A stretch of DNA of 28,705 nucleotides, taken from the IMG/VR virus record IMGVR_UViG_3300027976_000154, positions 1-28,705 of that record, one strand, 5' to 3'. The position numbers and the translations under genes were made by a program. Source of the DNA: a virus. Under the pieces are notes generated by a model that saw nothing but the letters and a program-made list of their open reading frames with translations, made no database searches and had not been told where the DNA came from. Of this stretch, positions 1-7,071 are shown one piece after another; the stretch's first letter is position 1; every line of letters starts with the position of its first letter.

Positions 1-1
1 A

Positions 2-346
2 TTAAGAGAAATAGCCGATCGCGAAAAAGAAAATTTAAGGATCGAAAACGACAGAAGAGCGACAGAGGAATATAATTTAACTCAGGAAAATATTAGACAA
101 CAACTAGAAATATTAAGGATAGAAAGGGATAATAATGACCAACTCCAACTGGTAGAACAGAATTTGAGACTGGAACATGAAGAGTTAATTCATCGCAATG
201 AAGAATTAAGAATAGAAACTGAAAGGAATGAGGTTTTAAGATTAGAGCTCGAGCAAAGATATAATGCTTTGTTGGTTAGAATCCCTGAAATTAATCAAGT
301 AGACATTGATAATGAATGGATCAATGTAATTGGAGATCATGACTAA
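2..346 (+). CDS. C-terminal part of a coiled-coil protein (5' end outside window)
   Basis: The frame is open from base 2 with no start in view, so this is the last 114 residues of a longer gene ending in TAA at 344-346. A TTG at 164 could be read as a start, but the sequence before it has the same composition and repeat style, so the upstream part is probably coding. It is extremely rich in Glu, Arg, Leu, Asn and Gln, with recurring E-x-L-R-I-E-like units typical of a long alpha-helical coiled coil, and ends in a short non-repetitive tail (about 30 residues). No catalytic motif is visible and I do not recognise the family. It may belong to the host chromosome or be phage cargo. Confidence 0.6.
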   Translation, partial: LREIADREKENLRIENDRRATEEYNLTQENIRQQLEILRIERDNNDQLQLVEQNLRLEHEELIHRNEELRIETERNEVLRLELEQRYNALLVRIPEINQVDIDNEWINVIGDHD

Positions 347-362
347 AAAGTTGTACGACTTT
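347..362 (+). terminator. Weak hairpin after the coiled-coil gene
   Basis: AAAGT (347-351) pairs with ACTTT (358-362) directly after the stop codon; an A-run/T-run pair (AAAAA, TTTTT) follows at about 373-387. Together these could form a weak terminator before the next gene. Both stems are short and AT-rich, so this is only a candidate. Confidence 0.2.
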
Positions 363-430
363 AAAAATACTAAAAAATCGCTTTTTAAATAAGTATGATA
401 AAATATTAATATCGAAATCAAAGGTATTAT

Positions 431-1147
431 ATGTTTAGAATATTTGTTATCACCTTGATGTTAGTCATCTCCTCCTCATCTTTAGCTAGTTCATCTAGTA
501 AGTTTTACCTAAAAACTATTTTAGGTGCGAACCAGATGAATAGGATGGTAGAAAAAAAGGAAAATTTAAATTTCAAAATTACTCAAGATCCAAAAGCATC
601 TCCATTTATTGGCATTGGTGTTGGTTATTACACTAATGATTCAACAAGAACTGATATAACTATTGATTATTTAGCAGCTAACTTTATCAATGAAGCTAAT
701 AACTTTAGTTATAATGATGGAGCTAATAATATTTTAGGCGCTATTGATGTAAAACGAAATGCATATATATATTCAATATTACTTAATAGCTATCTAGATG
801 TTTTCCAAAGAGATCATTATTCAATTTTCGTTGGTGCAGGCATTGGAGTAGCAAGAATTAGAGAAAAGACTAGCTTTCTTTCTTCGGGAAATTTAGTTGG
901 CGAAAATGGAGTCTTTAACTTTCCATTAAATGTAGATAAATTTAATACAAAGGTAACTAATAATTTTGCCTACGCTTTAAGCTTGGGATTTTCTGTAAAA
1001 GTTAGATCTAATATTAATCTTGAATTTGCATATCATTGGAAGGATTTTGGTAGAACAAAACCTAAGGCTAATGAAAATGGTGATACAGGAACAAGAAACT
1101 ATTATAAATCTCATAATATAATAACTGGCATAAGATTTGATATTTAG
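431..1147 (+). CDS. Exported outer-membrane beta-barrel protein
   Basis: The 238-residue product starts with a clear signal peptide (MFRIFVITLMLVISSSSLA, likely cleaved after SLA near residue 19). After it come alternating hydrophobic/polar strands such as FIGIGVGYY, YSIFVGAGIGVA, FAYALSLGFSVKV and INLEFAYHW, ending in IITGIRFDI. This is the pattern of a small outer-membrane beta-barrel of the OmpA-barrel / opacity-antigen type common in alphaproteobacteria, including Rickettsiales surface proteins. The ATG follows an AAAGG-type ribosome site. The terminase start lies just downstream (7-nt gap), so the two may be co-transcribed. It could be a phage-carried gene that alters the host surface, or host flank at an integration edge; the sequence does not decide. 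Class confident, specific function unknown. Confidence 0.75.
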   Translation: MFRIFVITLMLVISSSSLASSSSKFYLKTILGANQMNRMVEKKENLNFKITQDPKASPFIGIGVGYYTNDSTRTDITIDYLAANFINEANNFSYNDGANNILGAIDVKRNAYIYSILLNSYLDVFQRDHYSIFVGAGIGVARIREKTSFLSSGNLVGENGVFNFPLNVDKFNTKVTNNFAYALSLGFSVKVRSNINLEFAYHWKDFGRTKPKANENGDTGTRNYYKSHNIITGIRFDI

Positions 1148-1154
1148 CGCTTTC

Positions 1155-2054
1155 ATGAAGGAGAAAATTGACTTTGATGTTATAGGTCTTGAGAAACGAT
1201 TAAATATTCTCATGGCTCAGAATTCCTTACATGAATTTTTAAAACAAGCTTGGCCTTATATAGAAGGAGATAAAGAATTTGTTGATGGCTGGCATATACA
1301 AGCTATTTGCGAACATTTAGAAGCTGTTGCAAAAAGACAAATTAAAAATTTACTCATTAATCTACCGCCTCGGTGTTCTAAATCTAGTTTGGTATCTATA
1401 GCCTTCCCAGCATGGGTATGGATACGTGGTTCACATGAGCAATTCATGTATTCTTCTTACGCTGCATCTTTAGCATTGCGAGATTCAGTAAAATGCCGAC
1501 GTCTTATTTTGTCCCCGTGGTATCAAGAACGATGGGGTAATAGATTCCAGCTTGTAGGCGATCAGAACACTAAAGGAAGATTTGATAATACTAATAAAGG
1601 ATATCGTATCGCTACTTCAACAGGAAGTAGTATTACGGGAGAAGGTGGTAGCTTTTTAGTGGCGGATGATCCGAACAATTCTCTGGAAGGCGAGAGTGAG
1701 GTTAAAAGAGAAAGAACAATAGATTGGTGGACACAAGTATGGTCTACTCGTTTAAACGACAAAAAAAATGATTGTCGTATTGTCGTTCAACAACGTATAC
1801 ATGAACGCGATATTTCAGGGTTTATATTAGGTCGTGACGATTTAAATGAATGGACTAAGCTAATTCTTCCTATGGAATTTGAAGAAAAGAGAAGATCTAG
1901 AACAATAGTATTGCCTTCATCACCTTCTAAATTATCTTTTACTTTAAAAAATGATAAAAAAATTATTTATGATCTTGACGAAGAAGTTTTAGTTAAAGAT
2001 AAGGGGTTAATTAAAGCTCAGGATGTTGTACCTGGAGATGATTTAATTTTGTAA
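1155..2054 (+). CDS. terL: Terminase large subunit, ATPase part (split gene)
   Basis: This encodes the packaging motor ATPase. From ATG 1155 it gives 299 residues; an upstream TTG (1137) would overlap the previous gene and adds nothing recognisable. Seen: the phage-type Walker A LPPRCSKSS (residues 70-78, with Cys-Ser where Gly or Met is usual), an STGSSITGEGG segment, Walker B FLVADDP (167-173), and the IVVQQRIHERDISG segment (209-222). Up to TIVLPSS (about 256) it matches the family of terminases that continue directly into W-E-D-P-R and the nuclease domain. Here the last ~43 residues (SFTLKNDKK..., DEEVLVKDKGLIKAQ, VVPGDDLIL) instead resemble part of a Hint (intein-type) module, and the frame stops. 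The nuclease half follows as a separate ORF at 2156. A broken gene and a working two-chain terminase are both possible. Confidence 0.85.
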   Translation: MKEKIDFDVIGLEKRLNILMAQNSLHEFLKQAWPYIEGDKEFVDGWHIQAICEHLEAVAKRQIKNLLINLPPRCSKSSLVSIAFPAWVWIRGSHEQFMYSSYAASLALRDSVKCRRLILSPWYQERWGNRFQLVGDQNTKGRFDNTNKGYRIATSTGSSITGEGGSFLVADDPNNSLEGESEVKRERTIDWWTQVWSTRLNDKKNDCRIVVQQRIHERDISGFILGRDDLNEWTKLILPMEFEEKRRSRTIVLPSSPSKLSFTLKNDKKIIYDLDEEVLVKDKGLIKAQDVVPGDDLIL

Positions 2055-2121
2055 AGTTTGTTCCTCCATGCTTGATATTTTTAATAATCATAACTATAAT
2101 TATATCTCAGTTAGTATACGG

Positions 2122-2150
2122 TTGACAGCAAATAAATAAGGAATTATAAT
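2122..2150 (+). promoter_or_regulatory. Perfect-consensus sigma70 promoter inside the split terminase
   Basis: TTGACA (2122-2127) and TATAAT (2145-2150) are separated by exactly 17 bp, the ideal sigma70/RpoD arrangement. The ATG of the nuclease ORF begins at 2156, five bases after the -10 box, where transcription would be expected to start. The predicted mRNA would therefore be leaderless or nearly so. An AAGGA at 2138-2142 could act as a ribosome site for read-through transcripts, though 13 nt from the ATG is long. Confidence 0.7.
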
Positions 2151-2155
2151 CCATT

Positions 2156-2998
2156 ATGATTGTAAAATCTATAGAGATAATAAAAGAAGTCTGGGAAGAT
2201 CCTAGATGCAAAGAAGGTCAGTTATTATGGCCCGAGAGAGTAAACGAAAAAGATCTTAAAAGTCTAAAACAGGCTTTAGGCTCAGAATATACGATATCTG
2301 GTCAATTACAACAACGACCATCTCCAGAAGAAGGTGGAATAATTAAAAAACCATGGTTTCAATGGTGGAAAGACACTACACCGCCTCAAATTGAGTTTGT
2401 TATACAGTCTTGGGACACCGCTCTAACCGCAAAAGATAAATCAGCTTATTCTGCTTGTACTACATGGGGAATATTCTACGATGAACATTACATAGAGAAT
2501 TTAATATTACTCTCTATGTGGCGAGATAGGATAGAATATCCAGAGCTTAGAGAAATTACTAAGCGCTTATATTTTGATTATCGTGATACTGGCTTGATAC
2601 GAAATCCTTTATTTAAAGGTAGACCAGTTGATATGTGTCTTATTGAGGCTAAAGCTTCTGGTGATCCGTTAATTCAAGATTTAGCTGCAGCAGGTATTAG
2701 AGCTATTCCATTTGTTCCAAACAAATATGGTGATAAAATACAAAGAGTACGGTTAATCACTCCTTTAATTGAAGGCTGTAGAGTGTGGCTTCCTGCAAAA
2801 CCTCCTACTTATGATAGATTATTACCTTTTGCTGATACATTCTTAGAATCTATTGCTACATTTCCTAACAGTGAATCAAGGGATTTAGTTGATACTATGA
2901 CACAAGCTCTTATCAAATTAAAAGAAGGTAAATTCTTATTGAATCCAAAAGATGAGAGAATAGTTGAGGAATCTTCTAAAGAAAGAAGAGTATATTAG
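2156..2998 (+). CDS. terL: Terminase large subunit, nuclease part (split gene)
   Basis: This is the C-terminal, RNase H-fold nuclease half of the same terminase, 280 residues. From VWEDPRCKEG (12-21) onward it follows the family closely: LLWPERV, the SGQLQQRPSPEEGG linker (48-61), the first acidic site in VIQSWDTA (Asp87), the second in CLIEAKASGDPLIQDL (Glu164), and RDLVDTMTQAL near 242-252, where Asp243 and Asp246 are candidates for the third acidic position. The first 11 residues (MIVKSIEIIKE) are not terminase-like and resemble the strand that follows a Hint-type GD-x-L motif. It is in a different frame from the ATPase ORF, with stops between them, so it needs its own initiation, for which a promoter is present. 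All visible catalytic residues are intact, which argues against long-standing decay. Confidence 0.85.
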   Translation: MIVKSIEIIKEVWEDPRCKEGQLLWPERVNEKDLKSLKQALGSEYTISGQLQQRPSPEEGGIIKKPWFQWWKDTTPPQIEFVIQSWDTALTAKDKSAYSACTTWGIFYDEHYIENLILLSMWRDRIEYPELREITKRLYFDYRDTGLIRNPLFKGRPVDMCLIEAKASGDPLIQDLAAAGIRAIPFVPNKYGDKIQRVRLITPLIEGCRVWLPAKPPTYDRLLPFADTFLESIATFPNSESRDLVDTMTQALIKLKEGKFLLNPKDERIVEESSKERRVY

Positions 2999-3016
2999 AT
3001 TTTAGGGCGTCGGGAG

Positions 3017-3059
3017 CAATGGAACAGCCAACCGACTTAAGGTCTTTCTATTGTTTTTT
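3017..3059 (+). terminator. Terminator after terminase
   Basis: CAATGGAA (3017-3024) pairs with TTCTATTG (3046-3053; one G-T pair) and is followed at once by six T residues. The 21-nt interior can form a small nested GAC/GTC hairpin. A competing pairing, GTCGG (3009-3013) with CCGAC (3032-3036), is also possible. Position (just after the terminase stop) and the T-run support an intrinsic terminator. Confidence 0.5.
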
Positions 3060-3135
3060 ACAAGAATATTGTCAGAAAAAAACATATAATTAAAATTTCT
3101 TATATACTAATTGAATATTAAATATTTGATTAACT

Positions 3136-3300
3136 ATGAAAGCATTTTGGCGATGTTTCATCCATTGTTGTTGCGACATAGATAATGAAGAAACTTTAAA
3201 TTTAACTACTTTGCATAATTCATCTTATAACATAAACGATACTACCACTCCAAATATTAGTTTAAGTGGGGCATTAGAAGATGAATTAAATAATTTTTGA
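3136..3300 (+). CDS. 54-aa microprotein with N-terminal cysteine cluster
   Basis: A 54-residue ORF runs from ATG 3136 to TGA 3300. The N-terminus MKAFWRCFIHCCCD has four Cys in seven residues next to aromatic residues; the remainder is polar and acidic (Asn, Thr, Asp, Glu rich; ends DELNNF). A possible promoter lies upstream (TTGTCA 3069-3074, 16 bp, TAAAAT 3091-3096). No ribosome site is obvious. The same plan, a Cys-rich aromatic N-terminus followed by an acidic polar tail, recurs in the minus-strand gene at 19326-19784. The organisation suggests a membrane-associated or thiol-modified accessory protein, but function is unknown and expression unproven. Confidence 0.4.
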   Translation: MKAFWRCFIHCCCDIDNEETLNLTTLHNSSYNINDTTTPNISLSGALEDELNNF

Positions 3301-3339
3301 TCGATATACATTGATTAAATTCTTTGACAACAATAGAGA

Positions 3340-3681
3340 TTAAGATTTAAAGGTACCAACTAAAAACTCATCTAAAATATCTTTTAAATCATCCTTTTCC
3401 TTTAATAATTGGTTTTTATTTAAAATTAATATTGGTAATTTATAGCGGATAAAATCTTTATCTATTAATGATGTAGTTCCTTTTATTGAAATAAGAAAGA
3501 ATACTGGTAATTCCTTATCGATATTTTTACTTTGAGGCTGGAATATATTACCTAATATCACTTTATGTTCTTTAATAATTATTTTTGTTCCTACTATAAT
3601 TAATTCTTGTTCTTGCCTTAAAATATAGTAGTTTTCAAGTTTTTTGAATTTTATAAGAAATTTCTCGAATATTTTAAACAT
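3340..3681 (-). CDS. Hypothetical protein on the minus strand
   Basis: A 113-residue ORF is read from ATG at 3681; a TTG at 3690 would add three residues. It is rich in Lys, Ile and Leu, with no signal peptide and no motif I recognise. It alternates charged helices (KFLIKFKKLENYY; NQLLKEKDDLKDILDEFL) with short hydrophobic strands (ELIIVGTKIIIKEH, PVFFLISIKG). It is convergent with the 54-aa microprotein and divergent from the portal gene, one of only two minus-strand genes in this late block. Opposite orientation between terminase and portal suggests accessory cargo. Confidence 0.5.
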   Translation of the reverse strand: MFKIFEKFLIKFKKLENYYILRQEQELIIVGTKIIIKEHKVILGNIFQPQSKNIDKELPVFFLISIKGTTSLIDKDFIRYKLPILILNKNQLLKEKDDLKDILDEFLVGTFKS

Positions 3682-3725
3682 GTGATACAATTTTTAAAAG
3701 TTTAAATTTTAGTATTACTAATATA

Positions 3726-6011
3726 ATGAAAATTGCGGATAATGATATCAGAAAAATAGAAGAGCTTGAAGATGGCTCCACTATCTATGAAATTGGTAAA
3801 CCTCCGCGGGAGCCTAAGTCAGAATCATCATTTTATGATAATTTAGCAGTAGATTTTCCCGAGGATGCTCGTAAAAAGTTATCTGCATTTTTATTAGATA
3901 GTATTGAAGAAGATAGTCTATCGCGTAAAGAGTGGCTGGATTCAGTCGAAAAGATAAAAAAATATTTAGGTTTTTCTTTAGAAGATTTAAAGAATGTACC
4001 TTTTAAAGAATCTACTCGTACTTTTGATACTACGCTTGCTACTGCATTAATTAGATTCTATTCAATTACTAGAGCCGAGTTACTCCCTCAAACTGGTCCT
4101 GCTGGTTTTAAAATTAATGGGGTAAAAAATGATGAGTTACAAAGTAAAGGTGAAAAAATACGAGATTGGTTAAATTACTATTTAACCGTAGTAGATGGAG
4201 CTTATTATTCTGATTTTGAAAGATTCTTATTATATTTAGGATTATATGGTAGTGGTTTTAAAAAGATTTATTATGATAAATTATTAAAAAGGCCTTTAAG
4301 TCGTTTTATTATGCCACAAGATTTTATAATTGATAGTGATTGCACTTCAATTCTTGAATCTAATAGACTTACGCATGTGTTACATCTGTCTAAAAGAGAA
4401 ATTATTTTAAATCAACAAAATAAAATTTATAGAGAGGTTGAACTTTCTTATCTTAAATCATTAGAAAGTAATGATGATGATGATAGTGAACGGCAAACAG
4501 AAATAGATTTAGAGGTTTATACTAAACGTTCTTTATTCCCTATTTATGAAGTACATACTTATTTAAATTTAGAAGACTTTACTAATGCACATAGTAATAA
4601 TGATGCAGATGTTGTTCCTCTTCCTTATATAGTCACAATAGATAAGATTTCTAAGGAAATACTATCTATCCGCAAAAACTGGCAAGAAGATGACCCAGAA
4701 AAGAAGAGAGATAATTATTTTGTTCAATATAATTATCTCCCAGGTTTTGGTATTTATGGAATAGGACTCGCTCATTTAATTGGTTCAAATGCTATTACTT
4801 TAACAAAATTGCTTAGACAATTAGTAGATGCTGGATCATTTAAGAATTTACCTGGCGGTCTTAGGGCTAAGGGATTTAAACAACAGCAAAATGATTTAAT
4901 AGTTGGTCCTGGACAATTTATAGAAGTAGATACCGGCGGCATTCCTCTTCAAGAAGCATTTATGCCTCTACCTTATTCTGAGCCTTCTAATACTCTTAGA
5001 GAACTTAGAATTGAGATAATGAATCAAACTAAAGAGCTAGGGTCTACTAGTGAAATGGGGATGCTCGATTCAAAAGAAGATATCCCAACTGGTACTACCC
5101 TTGCATTGCTGGAGACTAATAATCGTATTCAATCAGCTGTTTTACGCTCTATTCATACGTCTTTAAGTCAAGAGCTGCAATTAATTAATAAAATTTTTAA
5201 AAATACTCTTACTACTCAAACTTTTAGCACTCCTGAAAATCAACAAGAAATTACTAATGATGATTTCACAGATGAAGTAATGATTATTCCAATTGCTGAT
5301 CCGGTAATGAATTCTACTCCACAAAAAATTATGAGAGCTGAATCAATATTGAGAGTTTCACAGCAAGATCCCCAAATACATAATATGCGGGAAATATTTA
5401 AATTGGTTTATAAAGCGCAGGGATTACCAGAGGAAGAAATAGATAATATTTTAAAACCAGATCCTGATAAACAACAACAAGAAGCGATGCCCTTAGACCC
5501 AATTACAGAGAATATGAATGCAATGCGTGGATTACCTCTTAAAGCAGCAATTTGGCAAGAGCATAATGCCCATATTGTAACCCATGCATCTCTTATGGAT
5601 GAAAGTCCTGATATTAAAGCTCATATTCAAGAACATAGAGCATATAAATACTTAGTTGATATGCAAATGCAACTAGGTTATGAATTACCTCCATTGGAAC
5701 AATTAGAAAATCCAGAAATACAGAATGCTATTGCCATAGCTATTGCAGGTGTTTTGGAAGAATCAGGTGCGTCAAATCAACAGCAGCAAGCACCAATCGA
5801 CCCTAATGCTTTGTTAATGGCAGATATACGGCAAAAACAAGAAGAAATTACTTCTAAAGAACGTATGGCAAATTTAAAAGCAGAAACTGATATCTTCAAG
5901 GCCCAATTAGACTTTGAAAAAGAAAAAGCCAAGATTGAATCTAATGAAGATATAGCCCAATTAAAATCAGAAACAGAATTAACTAAACAGGAGCATCAAA
6001 ATGGATTTTAA
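3726..6011 (+). CDS. Portal protein (head-tail connector ring)
   Basis: At 761 residues this has the size and placement of a large podovirus-type portal (P22-class length), the dodecameric ring through which DNA is packaged and ejected. After an acidic N-terminus come RFYSITRAELLPQTGPAGF (residues about 108-126), SDFERFLLYLGLYGSGFKKIYYD (about 160-182) and MPQDFIIDSD (about 196-205), an order typical of this family. The C-terminal quarter is helical and Gln/Glu/Lys rich with QQQQ runs (KQQQEAMPLDP, SNQQQQAPIDP) and a final charged coiled-coil segment, resembling the barrel end of long portals. It follows the terminase, overlaps the next gene by 11 nt, and heads the main + strand morphogenesis cluster. 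A TACAAT at 3686-3691 could be the -10 of its promoter. Confidence 0.8.
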   Translation: MKIADNDIRKIEELEDGSTIYEIGKPPREPKSESSFYDNLAVDFPEDARKKLSAFLLDSIEEDSLSRKEWLDSVEKIKKYLGFSLEDLKNVPFKESTRTFDTTLATALIRFYSITRAELLPQTGPAGFKINGVKNDELQSKGEKIRDWLNYYLTVVDGAYYSDFERFLLYLGLYGSGFKKIYYDKLLKRPLSRFIMPQDFIIDSDCTSILESNRLTHVLHLSKREIILNQQNKIYREVELSYLKSLESNDDDDSERQTEIDLEVYTKRSLFPIYEVHTYLNLEDFTNAHSNNDADVVPLPYIVTIDKISKEILSIRKNWQEDDPEKKRDNYFVQYNYLPGFGIYGIGLAHLIGSNAITLTKLLRQLVDAGSFKNLPGGLRAKGFKQQQNDLIVGPGQFIEVDTGGIPLQEAFMPLPYSEPSNTLRELRIEIMNQTKELGSTSEMGMLDSKEDIPTGTTLALLETNNRIQSAVLRSIHTSLSQELQLINKIFKNTLTTQTFSTPENQQEITNDDFTDEVMIIPIADPVMNSTPQKIMRAESILRVSQQDPQIHNMREIFKLVYKAQGLPEEEIDNILKPDPDKQQQEAMPLDPITENMNAMRGLPLKAAIWQEHNAHIVTHASLMDESPDIKAHIQEHRAYKYLVDMQMQLGYELPPLEQLENPEIQNAIAIAIAGVLEESGASNQQQQAPIDPNALLMADIRQKQEEITSKERMANLKAETDIFKAQLDFEKEKAKIESNEDIAQLKSETELTKQEHQNGF

Positions 6012-6387
6012 AAAAAATATGAAAGCTGGTTATCAAGGTAGAAGAGACGAAATGAGAGAAAAAGCTGAAAAACTTATGAATCATCCAGGTCATGCGGAAG
6101 CAGTTTATATGTCAAAATCTGCTGCTGATAAAGATAAAATGAGACCTTACAAAGAAGGGGGGCATATAAAAGATCATAACAAACAGGAAGAAAAAGATAT
6201 AAACAAAGAACATCATAAGAAAATGGAGCGTGAAGAAAAAATGGAAAAAAATAAAAAAAATCCTCGTATGAAAGGTGAATGCCAAAAGTTTGCGCTAGGT
6301 GGAGTAGCTAAGATAAGGCTTGAAGAAGCTAATGCAAATGGAACACCTAAAAAGTTTAAGAAAAAATCTTTAAAAGACGTTCTATAG
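6001..6387 (+). CDS. Small Lys-rich phage protein
   Basis: The product is 128 residues, highly charged, with many Lys, Glu, His and Met. The end, KFALGGVAKIRLEEANANG followed by a Lys-rich tail, matches a short motif common at the C-termini of small proteins next to portal or capsid genes in alphaproteobacterial phages (G-G-V-A-K-I-R-x-x-x-A). The start overlaps the portal end by 11 nt, so translation is probably coupled. The role is unknown; the basic, disordered composition would fit a DNA- or capsid-associated minor protein. Confidence 0.6.
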   Translation: MDFKKNMKAGYQGRRDEMREKAEKLMNHPGHAEAVYMSKSAADKDKMRPYKEGGHIKDHNKQEEKDINKEHHKKMEREEKMEKNKKNPRMKGECQKFALGGVAKIRLEEANANGTPKKFKKKSLKDVL

Positions 6388-6388
6388 A

Positions 6389-6565
6389 ATGTTCTTTGAC
6401 AAAATAATCGAGAAATTAACTGATGCTAAAAACGAACTTGAGCAACTTGTATCGCAAGGCCAAGCACATGATTATGAATCTTATAGATTTTATATAGGGA
6501 AGATTCAAGGTTTAAAAGACGCATTAGATATATGTCAAGCAATAAAAAGGAGCGCTGATGAGTAA
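6389..6565 (+). CDS. 58-aa conserved small phage protein
   Basis: An ATG at 6389, one base after the preceding stop, gives 58 residues ending TAA at 6563-6565, overlapping the next gene's ATG (6558) by 8 nt. The protein is a helical hairpin: LTDAKNELEQLVSQGQ, then YESYRFYIGKIQGLKDALDICQ. Short proteins with this arrangement (acidic first helix, then Y-R-x-x-x-G-x-I-x-G-L-x-x-A) are common beside portal and terminase genes of T7- and P22-like phages, where they are annotated as hypothetical. The tight overlaps on both sides support real translation. Function unknown. Confidence 0.65.
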   Translation: MFFDKIIEKLTDAKNELEQLVSQGQAHDYESYRFYIGKIQGLKDALDICQAIKRSADE

Positions 6566-6992
6566 AAGTATTGAAGAAATTATTAAACAGGATCCTGGTA
6601 TAGACTTCCTAAATTATTCATTAGAAGAAGAAATTGAAAAATATAGTAATATAGCTCCAGTTGGATGGCAATTATTAATTCGTGTTTATGTGCCTATTAA
6701 AGTTACACAAATTGGCAGCATTTTATTAGCAGATGAATCAGCTAATAAAATGAACCAAGATGCAAAATTTACTAATCTAACTGGTTTAGTAATTAAACAA
6801 GCAGTTGGAGTTTATAGAGATATGGAACGTTATTCATTAACTGGTCCCTATTGTAATGTAGGAGATTGGGTACAGTTCCCAAGAGCTCATGGAAATAGTT
6901 TTGCTTATAATGGCTTAACTTCTATTTATATGAATGAAGATGCTATTTTAGGGGTAATAAAAGACCCTAGTATTATTACAAGAATAAATTAA
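6558..6992 (+). CDS. GroES-like phage co-chaperonin
   Basis: The product is 144 residues. After a ~30-residue acidic helical extension, residues 33-137 follow the Cpn10 fold: APVGWQLLIRVYVP (first strand), a mobile-loop region with the hydrophobic tripeptide ILL (GSILL, 53-57), TGLVIKQAVGVYRD (about 75-88), CNVGDWVQFPRAHG (99-112, the roof and strand region) and YMNEDAILGVI (124-134), where Cpn10 proteins typically have a segment ending in E-D-I-L-A-V-I. Family knowledge: T4 gp31 and RB49 CocO replace GroES so that GroEL can fold the capsid protein. Position between portal and scaffold fits that role. Its start overlaps the previous gene (AGGAG upstream at 6548-6552). Confidence 0.75.
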   Translation: MSKSIEEIIKQDPGIDFLNYSLEEEIEKYSNIAPVGWQLLIRVYVPIKVTQIGSILLADESANKMNQDAKFTNLTGLVIKQAVGVYRDMERYSLTGPYCNVGDWVQFPRAHGNSFAYNGLTSIYMNEDAILGVIKDPSIITRIN

Positions 6993-6996
6993 CAAC

Positions 6997-7033
6997 CAGT
7001 AAGACTTGACCTCTTATATTCAAAGTCTTACTG
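6997..7033 (+). repeat. 11-bp perfect inverted repeat before the scaffold gene
   Basis: CAGTAAGACTT (6997-7007) and AAGTCTTACTG (7023-7033) are exact reverse complements with a 15-nt loop, in the gap between the co-chaperonin and scaffold genes. No T-run follows, so it is not a classical terminator; it could be an RNA-processing or stability hairpin, or a protein-binding site. Confidence 0.6.
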
Positions 7034-7071
7034 CACTCCAATTCACATAAGAATTTCATAAAGGAGCAATA

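Noticed and set aside
2052-2155. Self-splicing intron interrupting the terminase
   Set aside because: The gap is only about 104 nt, too short for a group I or II intron, and no core motifs were seen.
2040-2160. Programmed frameshift or single sequencing error joining the two terminase ORFs
   Set aside because: The ORFs are in different frames and the gap has stops in both relevant frames (TGA near 2074 in the first frame; TGA at 2123 and TAA at 2147 in the second), so one slip cannot join them.
1930-2190. Functional (or split) intein
   Set aside because: No N-terminal Cys/Ser block and no terminal His-Asn are visible on either piece; only Hint-like internal strands remain.
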